This document shows, piece after piece, positions 56,584 through 64,000 of a stretch of DNA of 64,000 nucleotides. The notes below the pieces were generated by a model. The model did no database searches and was not told the origin of the DNA. It worked only from the letters and a program-made list of their open reading frames with translations. The DNA is from Pseudomonadota bacterium (lineage in GTDB: Bacteria > Pseudomonadota > Gammaproteobacteria > Burkholderiales > Burkholderiaceae_C), in assembly GCA_963205335.1 (NCBI GenBank), contig CAUJIM010000088.1, positions 1 to 64,000 on the forward strand, given 5' to 3'. The first letter of the stretch is position 1. The number at the start of each line of letters is the position of its first letter. The position numbers and the translations under genes are program-made.

Positions 56584-57570
56584 TCAGTCGAGCGTGATGT
56601 TCAGGTCGCGGATCAGCTTGTGCCAGCGCTGGTTCTCGCTTTCGGTCAGCGCCTTGAGCTCGCCCGGCGTGCTGCCCACCGGCTCGACGCCGAAGTCGAT
56701 CAGCTTCTGCCTGACCGAGGGCTCGTTGATGGCTGCGACCACCTGCTTGTTCAGCGCGTCGATGACCTCGGCCGGCGTCTTCGCGGGCGCCACCATGCTC
56801 ACCAGGGCGGCGGCCTCGGCCTTGGGCAGGCCGAGTTCGGCGAAGGTGGGCACGTCGGGCAGCTGCGGCAGGCGCCTGGCGTTGGCGACCGCCAGCGGGC
56901 GCACCTTGCCGCCCTTGATGAAGCCCGCGCCGGCGGCCATGTCGACCATCATCGCCGGCACCTGGCCGCCCGCCACGTCGGCGAGCGACGGGGCGGCGCC
57001 CTTGTAGGGCACGTGGGTCATCTTCAGCCCGGCCTCGACCTTGAGCAGTTCCATCGCGAGGTGGTGGGGGCTGCCGGCGCCGGCCGACGCGAAATTCAGC
57101 CCGTCCTTGCTCGCCCTGGCCTCGGCGATGAACTCCTGCGCCGTCTTCGCCTTGGATGCGGGACCAACGACGAGGATCATCGGGAAGCGCCCCATGAGGG
57201 TGACCGGCGCCAGGTCCCTGGCGGGATCGTAGCTCAGCTTCTTGTACAGCGCGGTGTTGAAGGTCAGCGTGCCGTTGTCGGCCGAGAGCACCGTGTAGCC
57301 ATCGGCCGGCGCGCGCGCGGTTTCCGAGGCGCCGATCGCGGTGTTGCCGCCCGGCTTGTTGTCCACGACGACGGACTGGTGCGCCTGCTGCGACCACATC
57401 TGGCCGATGGTGCGCGCCAGGAAGTCCGAGCCGCCGCCGGCCGGATAGGGCACGATCCAGCGCACGGATTTGCCCGGGAACCCGCCCTGGGCGCGACCAG
57501 CCAGCGGCAGCCCCGCAGCGCCCAGCAGCCCCGCGCCGAGGGAGGCAAGAGTGAATTGGCGTTTGTTCAT
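56584..57570 (-). CDS. Tripartite tricarboxylate transporter substrate-binding protein (Bug family)
   Basis: The protein has 328 residues. AAGGA precedes ATG 57570, and a signal peptide follows (LASLGAGLLGAAGLPLAGRA). Family signatures are VRWIVPYPAGGGSDFLARTI, VVDNKPGGNTAIGASETARA, THVPYKGAAPSLADVAGGQV and PTFAELG. Bug receptors, greatly expanded in Burkholderiales, bind carboxylates or aromatic acids in the periplasm. The membrane subunits TctA/TctB are not nearby. It lies 19 bp upstream of the P450 gene, so the two are likely cotranscribed, and it may capture or sense the P450 substrate. It is divergent from an IclR gene. Confidence 0.92.
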   Translation of the reverse strand: MNKRQFTLASLGAGLLGAAGLPLAGRAQGGFPGKSVRWIVPYPAGGGSDFLARTIGQMWSQQAHQSVVVDNKPGGNTAIGASETARAPADGYTVLSADNGTLTFNTALYKKLSYDPARDLAPVTLMGRFPMILVVGPASKAKTAQEFIAEARASKDGLNFASAGAGSPHHLAMELLKVEAGLKMTHVPYKGAAPSLADVAGGQVPAMMVDMAAGAGFIKGGKVRPLAVANARRLPQLPDVPTFAELGLPKAEAAALVSMVAPAKTPAEVIDALNKQVVAAINEPSVRQKLIDFGVEPVGSTPGELKALTESENQRWHKLIRDLNITLD

Positions 57571-57635
57571 CGAATGTCCTTGTGGAGGTTGCGCCGGCCT
57601 CTGGCAAGATCCGGCTGAAAATATTGTAATGCAAA

Positions 57636-57669
57636 TACGCAATGCGTAAATTTGACAGGGTTTACCCTG
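57636..57669. promoter_or_regulatory. Two adjacent palindromes, probable IclR operators
   Basis: TACGCA-A-TGCGTA at 57636-57648 and CAGGGT-TT-ACCCTG at 57656-57669 lie in the AT-rich divergent gap between the Bug-P450 unit and the IclR gene. TTGACA at 57652 overlaps the second. On the minus strand, TACAAT at about 57624-57629 may be a -10 box for the Bug gene. Confidence 0.55.
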
Positions 57670-57704
57670 ATGGCCTTCGGTCTGCCTTTTCCACCAGCAC
57701 TGCC

Positions 57705-58589
57705 ATGCCCAAAAACCAAGCCATTGCCGCAAGCAGCCCCACGGCGCCAGCCAGGGGACACCCCTCGGCGCTCCCCGGCCACGAACGCCGCCAGCGGGTG
57801 CAGGCGGCCGAGACCTGCCTCGCGGTGCTCAAGGCGCTGGCCCGCCTCGGCGGACGCGCCAGCCTGACGGTGATCGGCCGGGAAACCAACGAAAGCCCCG
57901 CCAAGGTGCACCGCTACCTGGCCAGCCTGATGGCCGAGGGCCTGGTGGTGCAGGACCCGGGCAGCTCCCAGTACGTGCTGGCGGCCGAGACCATCCACAT
58001 CGGGCTGGCGGCCATGCGCCAGAGCGACCCGGTGCGCATGGGCGAGTCGGCGCTGCTGCACCTGCGCGAGCAGTTCGAGGTGGTGTGCTTCATCGCGGTC
58101 ATGGGCAACCGCGGGCCGACGATCGTGCGCTTCGAGGAGCCCAGCGTGCCGGTCACGGTCAACGCCCGCGCCGGCTCCGTGCTGTCCGTCCTGTGGTCGG
58201 CGACGGGCCGGGTGTTCCTGGCCTACGCCCAGGACGGCGCGCTGGTGACGATGCTGGCGGCGCAGGAGCTGGAGCAGGCCCCGGCGCAGCGCCGCGCCCA
58301 GCTGGACGCCGAGGACCCCCTGGGCGCACTGGTGCGGCAGGTGCGCCGGCACGGCTGCGCCAGCGTCCATGGCGCCTACCTGCAGGGGATCGACGCGGTG
58401 GCCGCGCCCCTGCTCGACTACACCGGGCACGTCGCGGGCGTGCTGTGCGCGCTGGGCGCGGAGCGGGAGTTCGATCCGGACCCGCACGGCCCCATCGCCC
58501 TGGCGCTGCGCGCCGAGGCCGCGCGCATCAGCACGTCGATGGGCTACCAGCCGCCGGAGCACGCCGCCGCGCCGCCGCAGGGGGCGTGA
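57705..58589 (+). CDS. IclR-family transcriptional regulator
   Basis: The protein has 294 residues from ATG 57705. An in-frame ATG at 57642 is rejected because it lies within the palindromic operator region. The helix-turn-helix spans about residues 30-90 ([40 protein letters not shown]). The effector domain follows ([55 protein letters not shown]). It is divergent from the Bug-P450 genes and most likely controls them and itself through the palindromes in the gap. The effector is unknown, possibly the P450 substrate. Confidence 0.9.
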   Translation: MPKNQAIAASSPTAPARGHPSALPGHERRQRVQAAETCLAVLKALARLGGRASLTVIGRETNESPAKVHRYLASLMAEGLVVQDPGSSQYVLAAETIHIGLAAMRQSDPVRMGESALLHLREQFEVVCFIAVMGNRGPTIVRFEEPSVPVTVNARAGSVLSVLWSATGRVFLAYAQDGALVTMLAAQELEQAPAQRRAQLDAEDPLGALVRQVRRHGCASVHGAYLQGIDAVAAPLLDYTGHVAGVLCALGAEREFDPDPHGPIALALRAEAARISTSMGYQPPEHAAAPPQGA

Positions 58590-58640
58590 ACCGGCCCTCG
58601 CCCTGCGGGCCGCACCCCGGCCCGGTAAAATCGGCCACCG

Positions 58641-58712
58641 CCTCCAAGGAGCGTTGCAGCGGGCCGCCCCGGCCCGTCAGGCTTGGAGACCCCGGCTTTC
58701 GCAACGGCGCTC
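58641..58712 (+). promoter_or_regulatory. S-adenosylhomocysteine (SAH) riboswitch
   Basis: P1 is a perfect 7-bp stem, CTCCAAG at 58642-58648 with CTTGGAG at 58682-58688. P2 is CGGGCCG/CGGCCCG at 58660-58676 with a CCC loop. GAGCG-TTGC at 58649-58657 can pair with GCAA...CGCTC at 58701-58712, giving the pseudoknot typical of this class. The position, 36 bp upstream of metH, matches known SAH switches, which raise expression when SAH accumulates. Confidence 0.85.
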
Positions 58713-58747
58713 ACCTGTTCCAGAACGTGTTTACGCAGGTGAGTCCG

Positions 58748-61489
<2,742 letters not shown>

Positions 61490-61497
61490 ACAGGCAC

Positions 61498-61551
61498 GTT
61501 TTTGCCATCCAGCCCTTGCACATCAAGCGCGAGCAGCTACCAGAAACAGAG
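61498..61551. repeat. REP-like dispersed palindromic element, copy c
   Basis: The element directly follows the metH stop. It reads TTTTTGCCATCCAGCCCTTG, CACATCAAGCGCGAGCAGCT, then ACCAGAAACAGAG. It has the same arm order as the copies at 871 and 20452. Confidence 0.55.
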
Positions 61552-61559
61552 TGACCGGG

Positions 61560-61865
61560 TCAGCGCGGCATCAGCGCGCCGCAGTTCCAGCACTGCTCGA
61601 AGCCGCCCTCGATCCACTCGCCGCACGACGGGCAGTGCCACTGGTGCTGCGGCAGATGCTCCAGTTCGCGCAGCAGCGCGCGCCCGCGCTCCAGGTGCTC
61701 GTCGTAGTCCAGCCAGATCTCCGGCAGGCATTCGCTCGGGGGCAGCTGGCCGGCGGCCGAGCTCAGGTACTGGCGCTGCACCGTGGCCGGAATGCCGGCC
61801 TCGCACAGCAGGTCGCACCACAGCGTGGCGATCGCGATGTTCGGGGCTCGGGTCAGGCGTCGCAT
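61560..61865 (-). CDS. DUF2007-type small protein with C-terminal zinc ribbon
   Basis: The protein has 101 residues. The N-terminal 70 residues have the DUF2007 pattern (TRAPNIAIATLWCDLLCEAG, IPATVQRQYL, PEIWLDYDEHLERGRALL). The last 25 carry a zinc ribbon, CPSCGEWIEGGFEQCWNCG. DUF2007 proteins are called putative signal-transducing proteins, but no biochemical role is known. It converges with metH, with a palindromic element between them. Confidence 0.8.
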   Translation of the reverse strand: MRRLTRAPNIAIATLWCDLLCEAGIPATVQRQYLSSAAGQLPPSECLPEIWLDYDEHLERGRALLRELEHLPQHQWHCPSCGEWIEGGFEQCWNCGALMPR

Positions 61866-61964
61866 GATGGGGTGGTGCCGCTTCCATCATAGACACGCCA
61901 GACACGCGCATACGCAGTCGCACGTATTGCCCGCACCCCGGCGCTGTGTTCCAATACGCGCCTT

Positions 61965-62117
61965 CAAAGGGGAGTAGCTCCCCGCCCGCATTCCGGCACG
62001 GCCCGGCGGCGGGCGGATGGCACGGTCGTCATCACGAAGCGTTCGCGCGCTTCCGGCCCGCCAGGCGCGGCGAGCGCTGAGCAAGACCTTTGAGCCCCGG
62101 GTTTTCCATGCGCGGCT
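61965..62117 (+). promoter_or_regulatory. yybP-ykoY (Mn2+) riboswitch upstream of the TerC gene
   Basis: The two conserved internal-loop blocks of this riboswitch class are present: CAAAGGGGAGTAGCTCCCC from 61965 and GAGCAAGACCTTTGAGCC near 62079. The 3' partner GGCTCAAGGT at 62113 can pair with ACCTTTGAGCC. A hairpin-plus-T terminator follows at 62130. The 363-bp leader of the TerC gene contains no ORF of note. The class senses Mn2+ and regulates exporters such as MntP and TerC/Alx-type proteins. Confidence 0.8.
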
Positions 62118-62129
62118 CAAGGTGCCCCT

Positions 62130-62152
62130 GCCTGCGGATGACGCAGGCTTTT
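62130..62152 (+). terminator. Riboswitch expression-platform hairpin
   Basis: A perfect 7-bp stem GCCTGCG/CGCAGGC with loop GATGA is followed by TTTT, 77 bp before the TerC start codon. It may be the Mn-controlled attenuator. Whether it competes with riboswitch helices is not obvious by eye. Confidence 0.65.
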
Positions 62153-62228
62153 CCATCGCCCTGCGCCGCCATGGTTTCTGCTACAAACATCACCGCGCCG
62201 CGGTGATCGCCTCAAGGAGACTTGCGCC

Positions 62229-62996
62229 ATGGATTTGGAATTCTTCCTTCACGCCCCTTTCTGGATCGCGCTCGGACAGCTGATCATCATCGACATCCTG
62301 CTCGGCGGCGACAACGCGGTCGTGATCGCCCTGGCGTGCCACAAGCTGCCGCCCGCGCAACGCACCCAGGGCATCATCTGGGGCACGGTCGGCGCGATCG
62401 CGCTGCGCGTGGTGCTGATCATCTTCGCGATGACGCTGCTCACGCTGCCTTTCCTCAAGCTGATCGGCGCGGTGCTGCTGGTCTGGATCGGCGTGAAGCT
62501 CATCGCGCCCGAAGAAGAGGAGCACGGGGAAATCCAGGGCAGCGACAAGCTGCTCGCGGCGATCAAGACGGTGATCATCGCCGACCTCGTCATGAGCCTG
62601 GACAACGTGATCGCGATCGCCGCCGCAGCCAAGAACGCGGGCGCGTCGCACGAGATCGTGCTGGTGGTGCTGGGCCTGCTGATCTCGGTGCCGATCATCA
62701 TCGGCGGCTCGCAGATCGTGATGAAGATCATGGAACGCTTCCCCGTGGTCATCGTGCTGGGCGGCATGCTGCTGGGCTGGATCGCGGGCGGCATGTTCGT
62801 CACCGACCCGGTGTTCACCCATCCGGAGCAGTGGAACTGGATGCCCAAGCTGGGCACGATGGACGCGCGCGGCCTGGCCGACATGCACGGCGCGGTGTAC
62901 TACGGCGCGCACGTCGCCGGCGCGCTGCTGGTGCTGGCGCTGGGCAAGTGGCTGGTGGCCCGGCGCGCGCAGAAGGCATCCACCGCGAGCGCCTGA
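62229..62996 (+). CDS. TerC-family membrane protein, probable Mn2+ exporter
   Basis: The protein has 255 residues with about seven spans. The two family motifs, ILLGGDNAVVIALA near residue 25 and VMSLDNVIAIAAAA near residue 120, each carry the conserved Asp-Asn that binds metal. AAGGAGA precedes ATG 62229. Members such as Alx/MeeF/MeeY and YkoY export manganese, partly to load secreted enzymes or avoid Mn toxicity. The yybP-ykoY riboswitch in its leader strongly supports Mn control. The YvlD-like gene follows after 28 bp. Confidence 0.92.
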   Translation: MDLEFFLHAPFWIALGQLIIIDILLGGDNAVVIALACHKLPPAQRTQGIIWGTVGAIALRVVLIIFAMTLLTLPFLKLIGAVLLVWIGVKLIAPEEEEHGEIQGSDKLLAAIKTVIIADLVMSLDNVIAIAAAAKNAGASHEIVLVVLGLLISVPIIIGGSQIVMKIMERFPVVIVLGGMLLGWIAGGMFVTDPVFTHPEQWNWMPKLGTMDARGLADMHGAVYYGAHVAGALLVLALGKWLVARRAQKASTASA

Positions 62997-63024
62997 GCCC
63001 GGCCGCCGGTGCTATGCTGGCGCG

Positions 63025-63381
63025 ATGAGAATCTTGCTCAAGTGGGCCCTGCACGCGGTCGCGCTGCTGTGCGTGGCCTACCTCTACAGCGGCGTCGAGG
63101 TGCACAGCTTCGGCGCCGCGCTGGGCGCGGCCTTCGTCATCGGGCTGCTCAACACGCTGCTGCGGCCGGTGCTGGTGATCCTCACGCTGCCGGTGACCAT
63201 CGTCACCCTCGGGCTGTTCCTCTTCGTGATCAACGCGCTGATGTTCTGGGCGGCCTCCGGCCTGCTGGGCACGGCCTTCGAGGTGCGCGGCTTCGGCGCC
63301 GCGCTGCTCGGCTCGCTGATCTACTCGCTGCTCGGCCTACTGATCGAGTCTGCGCTCGCGCGTCTGTTCGCGCAGCAGTGA
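63025..63381 (+). CDS. YvlD/phage-holin-IV-like family membrane protein
   Basis: The protein has 118 residues with four hydrophobic segments. GAALGAAFVIGLLNTLLRPV and LVILTLPVTIVTLGLFLFVI are the family signature. Despite the holin label these are usually chromosomal envelope-stress proteins, and no phage gene is nearby. It follows the TerC gene by 28 bp and may be cotranscribed. Its last 45 bp overlap the converging BepA-like gene. Confidence 0.85.
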   Translation: MRILLKWALHAVALLCVAYLYSGVEVHSFGAALGAAFVIGLLNTLLRPVLVILTLPVTIVTLGLFLFVINALMFWAASGLLGTAFEVRGFGAALLGSLIYSLLGLLIESALARLFAQQ

Positions 63382-63999
63382 CTGCACGGCGCGCAGCCGC
63401 GTGTCGATGATCGACGCCTCGATGTAGTCGGCGCTGGCGCTGCTGCGCCGCGCCAGGTCCTGCCCCGCGCGGAAGCGGTCCACCGCCGCCGCGTAGTCGT
63501 AGCGCGCCACCTGCGCCTCGGCCTCGGCGCGCACCGCGCGCAGCGGCTGGCCCGCCTGCTGCCAGACCTGCGCCAGGCGCTGCCAGGCCTCGGCGTCGTG
63601 CGGGTGCTCGGCCACCCAGGTCTGCAGCACGCCAGCCATGGGCGCCGCGGCGCCGCCGGCGAGCAGCGCCTGCGCGCGCAGCAGCATCTCGAGGCGGGCC
63701 GCGGTGCTGGCGCCTGCGTCGCCCAGCGCGGCGAGCGCGGCCGGCGCGTTGCCCGCGGCCAGCTCCAGCTCCACGCCCAGCAGCCGCGCCAGCCGTTCGG
63801 CCGGCGCGTCGCCCCGCACGTCGGACTGCAGCAGCGCGAGCACGCGGCGCGCGGCGTCCCACTCCTTGAGCTGCATGGCCGCGAGCACCGCCTGGGTGCG
63901 CGCGGCCACGCGCTCGCGCCGCGGGCGGGCGGCGAAGTGCGCGTCGCCCGCGTCGGCGATCCACTGGCGCCACGCATCGACGCCCGGGCGCATCAGCAC
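63337..63999 (-). CDS. C-terminal TPR part of a BepA-like M48 metalloprotease (partial)
   Basis: The last 220 residues are visible, and the gene continues past the right edge; the Met at 63999 is probably internal. The sequence is helical, Ala-rich and TPR-like (AALAALGDAGASTAARLEML, HPHDAEAWQRLAQVWQQAGQ). It ends ASADYIEASIIDTRLRAVQS, a tail I associate with periplasmic M48-TPR proteases (BepA) that police outer-membrane assembly. The HExxH protease domain lies outside the window, so this call rests on the tail only. It overlaps the YvlD-like gene at the 3' end. Confidence 0.65.
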   Translation of the reverse strand: MLMRPGVDAWRQWIADAGDAHFAARPRRERVAARTQAVLAAMQLKEWDAARRVLALLQSDVRGDAPAERLARLLGVELELAAGNAPAALAALGDAGASTAARLEMLLRAQALLAGGAAAPMAGVLQTWVAEHPHDAEAWQRLAQVWQQAGQPLRAVRAEAEAQVARYDYAAAVDRFRAGQDLARRSSASADYIEASIIDTRLRAVQSLLREQTRERRLDQ

Positions 64000-64000
64000 C

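Noticed and set aside
57642..57704. Upstream start for the second IclR gene
   Set aside because: The extra 21 codons include the palindromic operator region and have no family similarity. ATG 57705 gives a normal-length regulator.
58683..58690. A second TTGGAGAC match to the pseudo-spacer seed
   Set aside because: It lies in the SAH riboswitch P1, the match is only 8-9 nt and it is not preceded by TTC, so chance is sufficient.
63025..63381. Prophage holin
   Set aside because: The YvlD-type family is annotated holin-like by membrane pattern only. No other phage gene is in the window and the gene is linked to a TerC exporter.

Overview
The window is high-GC, densely coding DNA that looks like the chromosome of a betaproteobacterium of the order Burkholderiales, most likely family Comamonadaceae (Acidovorax/Alicycliphilus-like). 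The pointers are gene order (yhdP opposite glnE, amgK opposite lptD-surA-rsmA), a methionine synthase lacking its homocysteine-binding domain behind an S-adenosylhomocysteine riboswitch, a Bug-type substrate-binding protein, and a dispersed palindromic repeat that I recall from Comamonadaceae. Species cannot be fixed from sequence reading alone. No rRNA, tRNA, transposase or prophage was seen.

Layout. 1-2.8 kb: aromatic-type FAD monooxygenase (cut by the left edge), an MBL-fold protein with a damaged metal motif, and an IclR regulator. 2.8-7.3 kb: gap, tkt and mltA, with a small membrane ORF whose start codon overlaps that of mltA. 7.4-15.5 kb: OmpA-like lipoprotein, then an overlapping operon yhdP - nitrilase-family amidase - sensor kinase - response regulator. 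15.6-23.7 kb: glnE, a YeeE/YedE pair and an RND efflux pair. 24-33 kb: housekeeping genes (GST, purB, yaeQ, rsmE, amgK, lptD, surA, rsmA). 33.2-39.9 kb: barnase/barstar-type pair, maeB, a MASE2-GGDEF diguanylate cyclase, a class III aminotransferase and a ferredoxin. 39.9-49.2 kb: a type I-C CRISPR-Cas locus on the minus strand. 49.3-58.6 kb: dinG, a small stress membrane protein, a BMP-type lipoprotein, a Rieske oxygenase, a self-sufficient P450 (CYP116B architecture), a Bug receptor and a second IclR regulator. 58.6-64 kb: SAH riboswitch-metH, a DUF2007 protein, yybP-ykoY riboswitch-TerC, a YvlD-like membrane protein and the end of a BepA-like gene.

The most interesting part is the CRISPR-Cas locus: cas3, a 348-bp gap, then cas5-cas8c-cas7-[dinD-like]-cas4-cas1-cas2 and a two-repeat array. 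The cas3-cas5 gap appears to hold a crRNA-like regulatory RNA on the plus strand. It has a solitary pseudo-repeat ending in the same 14 nt as the array repeat, then a pseudo-spacer whose first 18 nt match (16/18, first 11 contiguous) a site 56 bp upstream in the same gap. That site is preceded exactly by TTC, the type I-C PAM, and lies between candidate divergent promoters. A strong plus-strand terminator ends the unit although no plus-strand protein gene precedes it. This fits the logic of Cas-regulating or CreTA-type crRNA-like RNAs. The first ORF it would control is a 58-residue hydrophobic protein that stops 7 nt before cas5. A second oddity is a DinD-like gene (E. coli DinD acts on RecA) inside the cas operon, next to chromosomal dinG, which has a LexA-like box.
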